A stretch of DNA of 64,000 bases from Algibacter pacificus. Lineage in GTDB: Bacteria > Bacteroidota > Bacteroidia > Flavobacteriales > Flavobacteriaceae. Below, piece after piece: positions 1 through 9,724 of this stretch. The position numbers and the translations under genes were made by a program. Position 1 is the first letter of the stretch, and each line of letters starts with the position of its first letter. The stretch is from assembly GCF_008033385.1 (NCBI RefSeq), contig NZ_VOGY01000013.1:1-64000 (forward strand). The letters are read 5' to 3'. The notes under the pieces were generated by a model. It worked only from the letters and a program-made list of their open reading frames with translations, was not told the origin of the DNA and ran no database searches.

Positions 1-500
1 GTTCCTGCTGCATTCTCACAGGTTGCTGTGCCTGTTACAGTTACATAATACGTTGTTGTTGCTGTTAATGCTGGTGTTGTAAAGTTTGCTCCTGACCCTA
101 CTTCTGTAGTTAAAGCTGAATCGCTATACCATTTGAATGTTGCGCCTGCTACTGTACTACTTGCTGATAAATCTGCGGTTTCGTCTGTACAAATTGTTGT
201 ATCCGCGGCTGTAATATCTGATGCGCTATTCTTTGGATTTACTGTTACAATAACTTCTTTTCCTGTTCCTGCTGCATTCTCACAGGTTGCTGTGCCAGTT
301 ACGGTTACATAATACGTTGTTGTTGCTGTTAATGCTGGTGTTGTAAAGTTTGCTCCTGATCCTACTTCTGTAGTTAAAGCTGAATCGCTATACCATTTGA
401 ATGTTGCGCCTGCTACTGTACTACTTGCTGATAAATCTGCGGTTTCATCTGTACAAATTGTTGTATCCGCGGCTGTAATATCTGATGCGCTTGCGTTTGG
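1..500. repeat. 264-bp near-identical tandem repeat inside the Ig-like protein gene
   Basis: Bases 1-236 and 265-500 are almost identical (a handful of substitutions), a period of 264 bp or 88 codons. Upstream in the gene (about 517-985) two less similar units repeat with a period of 234 bp or 78 codons; ACTTCTGTTGCTAAACTTTC recurs at 517 and 751. The array continues past the left edge, so the copy number is unknown. Such DNA-level identity implies recent duplication or homogenisation, and unit number may vary between strains. Confidence 0.9.
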
Positions 501-1463
501 ATTTACCGTAATATCTACTTCTGTTGCTAAACTTTCACAACCATCTTCCGTTGTCGTTACATAGTATTTTCCTGAAGATAAAGCCGTTGTTCCATCTGTA
601 ATTTCTGTAGTCAATCCTGCATCACTATACCATTTAATTGCTGCATTGGATAATGCTGGCATTAAACTAGCTACCGTTGGATTATCTCCACTACAAAAAG
701 ATTGCGCACTAGCTGTTGGCTCATCTGGTGTAGTTTTTACAGTAACAGCCACTTCTGTTGCTAAACTTTCACAACCATCTACAGTTGTCGTTACGTAGTA
801 ACTCCCTGTTGCTAACGCAGCTGTTCCATCTGTAATTTCTGTAGTCAATCCTGCATCACTATACCATTTAATTGCTGCATCTGATAATGCTGGTAATAAA
901 TTAGCTGCTGTTGGATTATCTCCACTACAAAAAGATTGCGCACTAGCTACAGGTGCATCTGGCGTACAATCATAAGATTTTATATTTGCCGTAGCATAAT
1001 CATCTTCATGGATAGATTCGGTATCTGTAAAGGTAACTCCTGTAGAAAGCTCTGTACCATTAAATTGAAAGGTATTATTAAAATTCTCATTAGAAACATC
1101 CGTACCTGTAATAGTATATGGAGTATTATAGGTCCATGTTTCAAAAGCATCTAAAACACCATTACCATTATCCCCTGTTGACAAAGTCAGCGTAGTGGTG
1201 CCATTTAAAGTCATAACTGGATTATTAATTGGCACTGCACTAATATTACGTACAGTCACCTCATAATTTATAACATTACCAGCTACATTTGTCCCACTAT
1301 TGTTTACGAACGTAGGTGTTACAGATGTTTGATTTGCTACAACGATAACTTCTTGCGAAAAAGTTTTTTGTATTGTAAATAAAAAAGCGAAAACAATAAG
1401 CGCTACACTTATTATCTTATTTGCCTGTTTTGTTACGTTTTTGTTATTGTAAATCTTTCCCAT
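1..1463 (-). CDS. Large secreted Ig-like repeat surface protein (partial, runs off left edge)
   Basis: The frame is open from an ATG at 1463 down to base 1, so only the N-terminal ~487 residues are visible. It starts with a basic stretch and a hydrophobic segment ending TFSQ, a signal peptide. Residues ~40-165 resemble a DUF11/DUF7507-type beta-sandwich (NYEVTVRNIS...). Then come tandem Ig-like modules of the type often linked to CHU_C/T9SS adhesins: two of 78 residues containing SAQSFCSGDNP, IKWYSDAGLTTEITDGT and YYVTTT.DGCESLATEV, then two of 88 residues containing ICTDETADLSASSTVAGA. The paired cysteines per module suggest disulphide-bonded Ig folds outside the cell. Likely an adhesin or a gliding/biofilm surface protein; the C-terminal sorting signal would lie beyond the edge. 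It shares orientation with four further surface-protein genes at 1702-12265. Family call is good, function inferred. Confidence 0.8.
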   Translation of the reverse strand, partial: MGKIYNNKNVTKQANKIISVALIVFAFLFTIQKTFSQEVIVVANQTSVTPTFVNNSGTNVAGNVINYEVTVRNISAVPINNPVMTLNGTTTLTLSTGDNGNGVLDAFETWTYNTPYTITGTDVSNENFNNTFQFNGTELSTGVTFTDTESIHEDDYATANIKSYDCTPDAPVASAQSFCSGDNPTAANLLPALSDAAIKWYSDAGLTTEITDGTAALATGSYYVTTTVDGCESLATEVAVTVKTTPDEPTASAQSFCSGDNPTVASLMPALSNAAIKWYSDAGLTTEITDGTTALSSGKYYVTTTEDGCESLATEVDITVNPNASASDITAADTTICTDETADLSASSTVAGATFKWYSDSALTTEVGSGANFTTPALTATTTYYVTVTGTATCENAAGTGKEVIVTVNPKNSASDITAADTTICTDETADLSASSTVAGATFKWYSDSALTTEVGSGANFTTPALTATTTYYVTVTGTATCENAAG

Positions 1464-1701
1464 GCTTTACTATAATAGGGTTAACCTTAATTATTATTAT
1501 TCAAAATAGATTTTTTAAAATCTATTGTTATTCATTTTAATAGCGTTAAACTATTGATTTATCTATAAAACATTCTAAAAACATAAGAATATCCTATATT
1601 ATGACTCCTAAAAATTAAAAAGTCACTTATATTACTATATTTAAGCGCTAAAAACACGCTTTTTTTTATTTAAAATCATAAACCACCTTATTCTCAACCT
1701 C

Positions 1702-3174
1702 TTAGTATCCACTATTAGGAGAAGAATCTACATCCTCCTGATCGGACTCTGTTATTTCTGCTGTATTTTTTATTAGTCCAGTATTATCAACTGTAGCTGT
1801 TAACTGCAATGTTTTAGTACTACCAACATTCAAATTATTAACTGTCCAAAGATTTGTTCCAGAACTATAAGTACCTGCCCCTGTTTCACTAACAAAAGAC
1901 AAGCCTACTGGTAAAGCATCAACGACTTTAATCCCTGTTGCTTTTACAGGGCCGTTATTACTTAATTCTAGTGTGTAAACTATAGTTGCTCCTTTTTTAG
2001 GGACCGCTTCACTCACTATTTTAGTTAAACTTAAATCTGCTGAACAGGCTAAATGATTTGAGCTATCGGTTACCGCAGATGTTGTTGCTTGTCCTACCGT
2101 TTCTGCTCCACCTGTTGTTCCCAATGGTAATGGAATACCTTTAGTATTTGAAGCGGTACCCAAATTATTAGAGCTACCACCGTTACTACCATTTGCCAAT
2201 TCTGTAAGATCGCTAGGCTGAATAGATCCAGTGGCTTCAACGGCATCTGGACATCCATCATTATCACTATCTGTATCTAAATAATCGTCTATACCATCAC
2301 CATCAGTATCGGTATTGGTACAACTTTGTATTACCATTTCAACACCATCAGATCCTGTTCCTTCGACACCTATACCTGTAACACTAAAGGTTAATGAGGT
2401 AACCGCACCAACAAACTCTATACTACCCGAAGCCATTGCTTTATTACCATTCGAACCACTTTTTGCTTCTACCCCAGGATAACTAGATCCTAAATTGACA
2501 AAAGGCTCTCTATAAAACTTATTTCCACTCACCTTAAAGGCACTATTACCTGATAAACGCGATAAGGTTACACCTGGTGTAGTTAAAGTAAACTCTGCAG
2601 AACCAGAAATATAGTCATTGCCATAGACAGATGCCGTGTTTAAACCACTCCCCCCTAACCTATCAATATGAATAACAGGATTAATAAGTGTTTTAGAAAA
2701 TGAAATAGTCACTGTAGCTGTACCAGCATCATTATCTGCCCTATCTGTTTCAATTTCAGGATTCCTATCCCATGCTATTTCAAATTGCAAAGAGGTATCA
2801 CCAGCAACAGAAGCGTCTGACCAAAAATTTGTTGTATTTAAGTTTCCATCTGAATAATAAGTAACTTGAGTTCTACTATCATTAACAACAGAAAATGTAA
2901 TATCGACCGTTCCGGCATTACCTGTAGCTGTAGTAGCGGACTTAGACCATGTTCCAGATTGCACATCGGTAGAACAAATACCTTCATCTATATCTAATAT
3001 CCCGTCATTATCATCGTCTAAATCAGATAAATTTACAACACCATCCTGATCGCAATCTGCTTCGGCACCCGTACATTGAGAAAAAGCCGTATTATTAAAA
3101 GAAATAAACAAAAGCAATAAGAACACTACTTTTAAACCAAACCTGTGTCTAAACAAATTATTAAATACTTCCAT
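1702..3174 (-). CDS. Secreted TSP3/DUF11 surface protein, paralogue 1
   Basis: 490 residues. The signal peptide ends near AFSQ (residue ~33). A first TSP3-like calcium-binding motif follows at ~34-65 (DCDQDGVVNLSDLDDDNDG). The middle (~70-285) is a beta-rich domain I do not recognise. A second TSP3 motif lies at ~290-318 (DTDGDGIDDYLDTDSDNDG), then an SNGGSSNNLGT segment, then a DUF11 domain at ~380-475 (DLSLTKIV...). The protein stops just after DVDSSPNSGY with no recognisable T9SS or CHU_C sorting domain. The C-terminal ~200 residues are shared with the three paralogues at 3980, 7072 and 9725, while the N-terminal part is unique. It is the last gene of the minus-strand array before the Ig-repeat gene. 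Probably extracellular and calcium-stabilised; role unknown. Confidence 0.8.
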   Translation of the reverse strand: MEVFNNLFRHRFGLKVVFLLLLFISFNNTAFSQCTGAEADCDQDGVVNLSDLDDDNDGILDIDEGICSTDVQSGTWSKSATTATGNAGTVDITFSVVNDSRTQVTYYSDGNLNTTNFWSDASVAGDTSLQFEIAWDRNPEIETDRADNDAGTATVTISFSKTLINPVIHIDRLGGSGLNTASVYGNDYISGSAEFTLTTPGVTLSRLSGNSAFKVSGNKFYREPFVNLGSSYPGVEAKSGSNGNKAMASGSIEFVGAVTSLTFSVTGIGVEGTGSDGVEMVIQSCTNTDTDGDGIDDYLDTDSDNDGCPDAVEATGSIQPSDLTELANGSNGGSSNNLGTASNTKGIPLPLGTTGGAETVGQATTSAVTDSSNHLACSADLSLTKIVSEAVPKKGATIVYTLELSNNGPVKATGIKVVDALPVGLSFVSETGAGTYSSGTNLWTVNNLNVGSTKTLQLTATVDNTGLIKNTAEITESDQEDVDSSPNSGY

Positions 3175-3979
3175 TTTACATTGTTATCTTCGAAATGTTA
3201 ATAAAATAATATACCACGCTTTTCATTCTAACTGTATGAAGTTATAAACTTTCACATCAGCAAATAATGGCAACATTTTATATAAAAACACCACTAAATT
3301 AGACGTACTAAAATCTTCATACTCGACACAAATCTACTATACTTTGCTATACAACGTATATATAATTAAACAATTCTTGGCATAATTCGATAAGAAGCAA
3401 AAATAGTCGTTTAATCCTCCTCACTGAACTCATTCTTATAAAATACAGCTACAGAATCGGTTACTTAGAAACAACACAACAAGCCTAAACACCTGTTAGA
3501 ACGCACACAAACACTTCATATTATGATAACTAAAAAATGTAAATAATAACAATCAAAACCTATAGTTTTTTTTATAATCTTTATTAGTACTTGATTACAA
3601 ACAAAACACTAGATGTTTTCAAAAACGAACTCTAAACAAAGAAACACCCTGTTATATTCATTTTTTTATAAAACTCAGGTTTTATTAAGACATATAAACA
3701 CAAATGATGAAAAAAAAAAAAACGCTTTAAAATGTTTTAAATCATTTTAAAGCGTTTTAAGACCATTTCTATAAAAAAAAGATAACTAGTATAGCTTATT
3801 TATTTTTACCTGTAAAAAACACCTAGAATTCAATCGATTTCACATCAATAATAATAAAAAACTATTAAAAATACTATTTGCATAACAAAAATAAATACTA
3901 CGCGTTTTTTCTATAAGTATGCCATATACGTTTACTCACTTGATTGAAAGTAAATCTTACTATTTTTAAAAACTATACT
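3175..3979. other. Gene-free AT-rich spacer (805 bp)
   Basis: No credible coding frame on either strand and base composition is even more AT-rich than the neighbours. The only clear structure is the terminator hairpin at 3719-3758. The part nearest 3175 should hold the promoter of paralogue 1, but I see no exact TAnnTTTG box close to its start. Confidence 0.6.
3709..3758 (-). terminator. Strong intrinsic terminator for paralogue 2
   Basis: Perfect 16-bp inverted repeat, 3719-3734 against 3743-3758 (arm AACGCTTTAAAATG plus A/T pairs), with an 8-nt loop. On the minus strand it is followed by a run of 14 T (plus-strand A run 3709-3722). It sits ~220 bp after the stop of the gene at 3980. Confidence 0.8.
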
Positions 3980-6172
3980 CTATTTATTATTAGCAGGTGT
4001 GGAATCTATATCTTCTTGATCGGTTGCTGTTACTTCTGCTTTATTGGTTAACAACCCTACTGCATTTACCGTTGCTTGTATTTGCAAGGTTTCTTCTTGA
4101 TCTTTAGCCAATGCTCCAACAGTCCATACGCCTGTTCCTGAATTATACGTGCCTTGAGACGCATTTGCCGTACCTGAATAAGTTAAACCTGTAGGTAAAA
4201 CATCAGTAACATTAACATTTGTAGCCTCTAGAGGTCCAGCGTTTTTAACAGTAAAGGTATACGTTACTACGCTTCCTAACTTTACAACTTTAGTATTTAC
4301 CGTTTTTGTTAAACTTAAATCTACTGTACAGGCTACATTATCATTTTCATCTCTAACAGCAGCTGTGGTGTCTTGGGTATAACCACTTGAATCTGTAGGC
4401 AACAATTTAGGACTTCCATTATCATCTGAATCCATACCTAAATGCCCTAAACTACCACCATTACTACCTCCAGTTAAATCTGTTAATTGAGACGGAACAA
4501 TAGCACCATTACCTTCTAAGGCATCTGGACAACCATCGTTATCGCTATCGGTATCTAAGTTATCTATTACTCCATCACCATCAGTATCACAATATAAAAA
4601 TATACCGAAAGCTACACCTTGCCTTTGTGTATTTCCAGAACTTACAGAAACATCAATTGACGTTGCATCCTTAGAATAATAAAGACTGTTACCTTTGTCA
4701 GCCCCCTCAAATGTATCTACAACTGTTAATTGTTGATGATTTACAACAAATTCTCCAGGACCGGTTCCAGAACCATTAATCCCTTCCAAAAACGTCCATT
4801 CTCCTCCATTAGAAGTAAAACTTATAGATTCTGCAAGGCCTGATGATGTTCCATCCGTTGTACTTTCAGCATCTATGGCAATAATATCTAAAGGATAAGG
4901 ACTTCCATTTTTTGTTGCAGTAAAACTAACAGTAAATAAAAAAGATTGAGTTGCAGCGTCACCATACAAGGCTTCTTGCCCACCAGAAGTATTGTATAAA
5001 TCTCCAATTAGTGCGTCACTCCATGTTTTTAATTCTGAAGGGCTTACCGTACCTCCAGTTATAACAACGTTAGAAAAAGTAGCTGTTATTACTAAATCAT
5101 TAACTGTAAATGTTTGTGTATCCCCGTTCTCTAATGATCCTCCAATATTAGACCAATTAAATATATATAATTGATCTTGAAAAGCACCAGATCCAGAATT
5201 AGAATTTGCATAACTGGGCTGATCGCACCTTTCCTCTACTACGTCTAAAAGGCCATCATTATCATCATCTTCATCACAAATATTATTTATACCGTCACCA
5301 TCAGGGTCTTTTGCTGTAGACATGCCTTCTGTAGCACCATAAACACATGGATCTATAGGGGTTATTTCAGAGTCAGTAAAAGGTATGTTCGATTCCCAAA
5401 TATACCCCGTTACAGCACTTCTTGTATTTAAACTAAATTGAAAGGAAGATACCAACCCGAGATTTGTTCCCACCCAAGAATCTTGTTCATCAAGCCCTAT
5501 AAAATATTGGGTTCCCGAAAACACTATAAAATTACCAGCCGTAACACCATCAATAGACGTTGTTTGATCTTGATCAACAGCTACTGCCGTAGGTGGACTT
5601 GCTGATAACTCATAACTCACAATATCACTTTGGCGGTACTCCACTTTTTCAGTACCATTACCCGTACCAGGAAAAGCAGTAACATCATCGATATCACTAA
5701 ACCCCCAGTTAACAAGTACTTCAATGGGCGTACCTCCTGTTTTTACTGGAGATTGCGACTCTAAAAATTCAATTTTAAAATCTACCACAGTATCTTCGTG
5801 GTTAGCGCTAGCTGTCCCATTTACCCAAGTTGGCGAAAGCGCATTAGGTTGATTAAGTAAAACTTGATATAGCCTACCCGTACTTAAACTCCCACCAACA
5901 TCTATAGGAACAGTAGCGTTAAGGTTTCCGTTTAAAGTGGCGTTAAGAACAGTAATACGCATATCAAAAGACACACCTCCATAGGTCCCTACATTCTCAT
6001 AATACCCAACGTCTCCAATATCAGAACCCGGATTAGTTCCATTAAGAACTGTAGGCGTATTAAAAGTCATTGGTGTACCCGTTTGCGCAGTAACATTATT
6101 AAATAAAAAAATAAAACAGACTACAACAAATAGACTGTTTTTTAAAAATAGAAATGGAGATGTTTTTTTCAT
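3980..6172 (-). CDS. Secreted TSP3/DUF11 surface protein, paralogue 2
   Basis: 730 residues with a signal peptide ending VTAQ (~30). The large N-terminal region (~31-280) and the central region (~320-525) are beta-rich and unlike those of the paralogues; I do not recognise them. TSP3-like motifs occur at ~285-315 (DPDGDGINNICDEDDDNDG) and ~527-555 (DTDGDGVIDNLDTDSDNDG). The common C-terminal module follows: an LTGGSNGGS segment and a DUF11 domain at ~618-715 (DLSLTKTVNTKVVKLG...), ending DIDSTPANNK. No T9SS sorting domain is visible. The gene is monocistronic, with a long spacer on each side and its own terminator at 3709-3758. Likely exported and cell-surface or matrix located; the variable front part may be the binding domain. 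Function not known. Confidence 0.8.
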   Translation of the reverse strand: MKKTSPFLFLKNSLFVVVCFIFLFNNVTAQTGTPMTFNTPTVLNGTNPGSDIGDVGYYENVGTYGGVSFDMRITVLNATLNGNLNATVPIDVGGSLSTGRLYQVLLNQPNALSPTWVNGTASANHEDTVVDFKIEFLESQSPVKTGGTPIEVLVNWGFSDIDDVTAFPGTGNGTEKVEYRQSDIVSYELSASPPTAVAVDQDQTTSIDGVTAGNFIVFSGTQYFIGLDEQDSWVGTNLGLVSSFQFSLNTRSAVTGYIWESNIPFTDSEITPIDPCVYGATEGMSTAKDPDGDGINNICDEDDDNDGLLDVVEERCDQPSYANSNSGSGAFQDQLYIFNWSNIGGSLENGDTQTFTVNDLVITATFSNVVITGGTVSPSELKTWSDALIGDLYNTSGGQEALYGDAATQSFLFTVSFTATKNGSPYPLDIIAIDAESTTDGTSSGLAESISFTSNGGEWTFLEGINGSGTGPGEFVVNHQQLTVVDTFEGADKGNSLYYSKDATSIDVSVSSGNTQRQGVAFGIFLYCDTDGDGVIDNLDTDSDNDGCPDALEGNGAIVPSQLTDLTGGSNGGSLGHLGMDSDDNGSPKLLPTDSSGYTQDTTAAVRDENDNVACTVDLSLTKTVNTKVVKLGSVVTYTFTVKNAGPLEATNVNVTDVLPTGLTYSGTANASQGTYNSGTGVWTVGALAKDQEETLQIQATVNAVGLLTNKAEVTATDQEDIDSTPANNK

Positions 6173-7071
6173 ATTGAATTTATTAAATATTACAACCTTT
6201 TCTCACAAGCTAATTTATTTATAGAATAAGACACTTAATAAAGGTTTAAAAAACACAAGTTAATTTTACCTAAACTTACTTTATATGCATATTATAATTC
6301 CCTAAAGATAGCTTAAAAAATTATTTTAACTTTTTTTTTAACACCTTAAAAAACCAAATATAAATCTAACTGCGTTTTAAAAAAATAATTTAATGCTTTT
6401 TTTAAACCTCATACTTTATTATTTATTTGAGCTATATTCCATTTGAATTAAACCCAAAAAATAAATAAACCGCCATATATTACGATTAAGTGTACGTTTA
6501 TTGTTTTGAAACGAATTAGTATATATGTAATTTTACTTACAAATAATGACCTTAAACATCTTTTAGACCCATATTTTTTTAAGAGTCACATTAATTTTTG
6601 AAAAATATCATAATTCTTATTAAACATTTGATTACGAATTACTTTAAAATCAAAAATTCATTATAGCTGTTTACATTAAACACAGGCACACTAAACATCG
6701 ACAAAAACCTTAATATTTAGATTTTCATTAGCAAATTACAAGAAAAAACTGATAAAACAAAAAAAACCACACCTGATTATTCTATTTTAAAAATGAAAAC
6801 AAACTCATGATTTATTTATTACTCTTATTTAAACCACTTATGCAAATCAATAATAACACATAAAATTAAAGCTATTTAAGAGTGCTTTTTTATAGAACCA
6901 CTACTTAAAAAAAGAATGTAATTACTATTAAGTATGAAGATTACTAGTTTTTAATCAAAAAAAGCAATTTTGTATTAACAAAATTGCTTTTTTTTAAATA
7001 TTCTTCTAAAAATCTCTTTATAAGTATACCCAAGAGCTGTTAAAAACATTAACATCCCCCTTAAGGTTTAT
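6173..7071. other. Gene-free AT-rich spacer (899 bp)
   Basis: No supported gene on either strand. It contains the bidirectional terminator at 6957-6994 near the next gene's stop; otherwise only very AT-rich sequence. I find no exact TAnnTTTG promoter box next to the start at 6172. Confidence 0.6.
6957..6994 (-). terminator. Bidirectional terminator hairpin after paralogue 3
   Basis: 17-bp stem, 6957-6973 against 6978-6994 (core AAAGCAATTTTGT), with an ATTA loop, A-rich on one side and T-rich on the other, so it can act in both directions. It lies about 80 bp downstream of the minus-strand stop at 7072. Confidence 0.8.
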
Positions 7072-8913
7072 CTACTTACCGTTGTTAGGAATAGAGTCTA
7101 TATCGGCTTGGCTTGTAGCCGTTACCTCGGCGGTGTTTTTTATAACCCCTTCTGCTGTTACTGTGGCTGTTATTTTCAAGCTTATGGAGGCGCCTACATT
7201 TAAATTTCCTATATTCCAAACATTACCCACGTATGATGTTCCAGTACTTCCAGAATCATCGGATACGAATGATAGCCCAGAGCTTGGCAACACATCTGTT
7301 ACTTGCACGCCTGTAGCATCTAGCACACCATTATTAGCAACCGTTAAGGTATAAACAATAATATCTCCCACTTTTGGAGCAGCCACATCTACTGTTTTAA
7401 TTAAATTTAAATCTGTGGTACATGCCACACTATTAGAGGCATCTAATGCTGCATTTGTATCATCTTGTGCATACCCTGTACCGTTCACTATAGCTCTACC
7501 TTGGGCATCGCTATTTGTTCCTAAATTATCTGAACTCCCACCATTACTTCCTCCTGACAAAGTGGTTAATTGAGATGGAATAATGTTACCAGAAGCCTCT
7601 ACAGCATCTGGACACCCATCATTATCACTATCGGTATCCAAATGATTTGGGATTCCATCACCATCGGTATCCTCGGAAACTGGGGGGTAAAGATCATAAT
7701 TATCAACAGGAACACAAGGATCTAAAGTTATTGAATGGTATGAAGGCTCATTTGGAAGCCCGCCTCCAAACCTAATACTTACCGAAGACACAAACGCATA
7801 ATTAGCAAATACTTGATAATTTGATGTGGCATTATCAATGCCTATAACAAAATCACCATCACCAGAGTACCCATAAGTAAAACCATTCGAATTGGCCGGC
7901 TGGCCAATATAAGGCAACTCTCTTGTATTACTATCTACATAAAGGTCTCCGGTATACCCATCTTTAAAGGTTACAAACTCATAGTAATCGTTATCTATCA
8001 CAGATAAAACATAATCTTTAGGAGGCGCTGGAGTAGTAGTGTTCGCAGTTACAAAATCTATTCTAAACTCCGTATAAGACCTCTCATCACGATGCTCAAT
8101 ATAAGGTTGAAAATTTTCCCCCACCCCTGTAGAGGTAGCATCAAGTTCTATAATACCATTATCGTTTGAGAACACAATGGTGATAATAGCATCCACACCA
8201 GAGTAAACATTTCTATATAAAAACTGATCACCAACACTTGGATTATTAACATTTGACCCGTTATAACTAAAAGGCCCTTTACTTGAATCAAATTTAGGTG
8301 CTGCTTTAATGTCGCACCCAACGGCTCCTAACTCATTGGCATCTAATATACCATCGTTATCATCGTCTAAATCTTCTGCGTTTCCTATACCATCATTATC
8401 GGTATCGGCATCACAAATTTCTTGAGAAGAAACCGCTCTAACAAGGCTAATATTTAAAAATTCAACACTTGCATTTTCAATACGCATATACTGCCAATTA
8501 ATAGGGGAAGTAAATTCAAAATCTAGCTGTCCGTTGGTAGCTACTCGTGTCCATGTGGTAGCAGCAATAGAACCATTATAGTTAGCAGAAACCCAAAGAT
8601 CCACGTCGTCACCATCATTACCAAATACAGTAACAGCATCACCGTTATTTATAGTTTGCGTCATTTTCACAACCATCTTGTCATTACTCTGAGCAAAATT
8701 TGCTGTAGCAATAGAACTTCCTAAAATATTATAATCATTATCCACACCGTTATTCAATACAACGTCACCAACATACACATTTAATGGGACGGTTATTTGT
8801 GCCTCCCCTGGAGGACATTGTGCATAAGCACGGTTATTATTTATAAAAAGCATAACACAAAGCAATACAGCAAGAAAACACCGATTACAAGTTATTTTAA
8901 ATATGTTCTTCAT
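7072..8913 (-). CDS. Secreted TSP3/DUF11 surface protein, paralogue 3
   Basis: 613 residues. The signal peptide ends RAYAQ (~32). Residues ~33-165 form a beta-rich domain; a first TSP3-like motif is at ~170-195 (DADTDNDGIGNAEDLDDDND), a second beta domain at ~200-410, and a second TSP3 motif at ~418-445 (DTDGDGIPNHLDTDSDNDG). The shared end follows: LSGGSNGGSSDNLGT, then DUF11 at ~500-600 (DLNLIKTVDVAAPKVGD), ending DIDSIPNNGK. Its C-terminal module is closest to that of paralogue 4 (both read VQVTDVLPS/T and IGNLN[VL]G), which suggests a recent duplication of this pair. There is no sorting domain after DUF11. The protein is expected outside the cell; the role is unknown. Confidence 0.8.
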   Translation of the reverse strand: MKNIFKITCNRCFLAVLLCVMLFINNNRAYAQCPPGEAQITVPLNVYVGDVVLNNGVDNDYNILGSSIATANFAQSNDKMVVKMTQTINNGDAVTVFGNDGDDVDLWVSANYNGSIAATTWTRVATNGQLDFEFTSPINWQYMRIENASVEFLNISLVRAVSSQEICDADTDNDGIGNAEDLDDDNDGILDANELGAVGCDIKAAPKFDSSKGPFSYNGSNVNNPSVGDQFLYRNVYSGVDAIITIVFSNDNGIIELDATSTGVGENFQPYIEHRDERSYTEFRIDFVTANTTTPAPPKDYVLSVIDNDYYEFVTFKDGYTGDLYVDSNTRELPYIGQPANSNGFTYGYSGDGDFVIGIDNATSNYQVFANYAFVSSVSIRFGGGLPNEPSYHSITLDPCVPVDNYDLYPPVSEDTDGDGIPNHLDTDSDNDGCPDAVEASGNIIPSQLTTLSGGSNGGSSDNLGTNSDAQGRAIVNGTGYAQDDTNAALDASNSVACTTDLNLIKTVDVAAPKVGDIIVYTLTVANNGVLDATGVQVTDVLPSSGLSFVSDDSGSTGTSYVGNVWNIGNLNVGASISLKITATVTAEGVIKNTAEVTATSQADIDSIPNNGK

Positions 8914-9724
8914 TTTACTTATATCTCAAAAAAAATTAATAATTACTAAAAAAACACAATCCAAAACACCCTTTTCCTATAATGAAATAGGCTAATTAAA
9001 CAAACAGAAAGTAGTAATTTATACGCAAAAATAATCCGTAAATCCAACAATAAAACTTTAGTCTATTTTTTTTCGTTAAAGCACAAAATATATCGCCAAA
9101 ACACAACCATTAATCACTACTCTTTATTTTTTTATGAATACCCACTATAGATTATAACCCTGTGATATTAGCAATAACAAGCCTATCGAAAAATTAATCT
9201 CCAAAACATATACGATTTAGTTTATAGACCAATTCATTGAGGCCTCATTGAAGGTATTTCCCTTTAATTTTATGATAGTTACCCCATAAATTCTTTTAGT
9301 AATACTATTAGGATATACAAGCCTAGTTGAAAGTTTTTTATTTCATTTTTCCCTAACATACAACTCGACAAAGCTAGTAATACAAACATAAAACGTGTTT
9401 TTATCTACAAAAACTATCCAGCTTTCATCAATATTATCTCCATCAGTTTTATTGATTTCTTTAGCATTATAACTATTTAAAACCTTGCTTTAAATTTTGA
9501 GATTACCTTTCTGTTTCCCCTGTTTAAAATTGTGATGCCACACAGATATTCAAAAAACTTATACCTAAATATTCTTCTTTACAAAAAACCAAGAAACGCT
9601 ACGCACAAACTAATGCTTAAAAAATATATTTCCATAATTAATATTAAACACATCTTACCACAAAAAAACACCTCTAAGCCAAATAGCTAAGAGGTGAATT
9701 AAAAAATAAATTTATAAAGTTTTT
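8914..9724. other. Gene-free AT-rich spacer (811 bp)
   Basis: No supported reading frame. The right part holds the terminator of the neighbouring gene (9662-9696). I see no tRNA, small RNA signature or long repeat in the rest. Confidence 0.6.
9662..9696 (-). terminator. Intrinsic terminator of paralogue 4
   Basis: Arms 9669-9679 and 9686-9696 (CACCTCT pairs, one internal mismatch, then three more pairs) with a 6-nt loop, followed on the minus strand by seven T (9662-9668). It is ~30 bp after the stop at 9725. Confidence 0.8.

Noticed and set aside
1-985. Regular repeats that might suggest a CRISPR array
   Set aside because: Units are 234-264 bp, in frame, and encode Ig-like protein modules on the minus strand; there are no short repeats with unique spacers and no cas genes.
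936-1154. Plus-strand open frame of 72 codons
   Set aside because: It lies antisense to the Ig-repeat gene and has low-complexity, basic/Cys/Ile-rich content with no family features.
1641-1668. AGCG/CGCT hairpin with T tract near 1644-1660 as terminator of the gene at 1702
   Set aside because: The stem is four to five pairs and the T tract is on the plus strand, the wrong direction for that gene.
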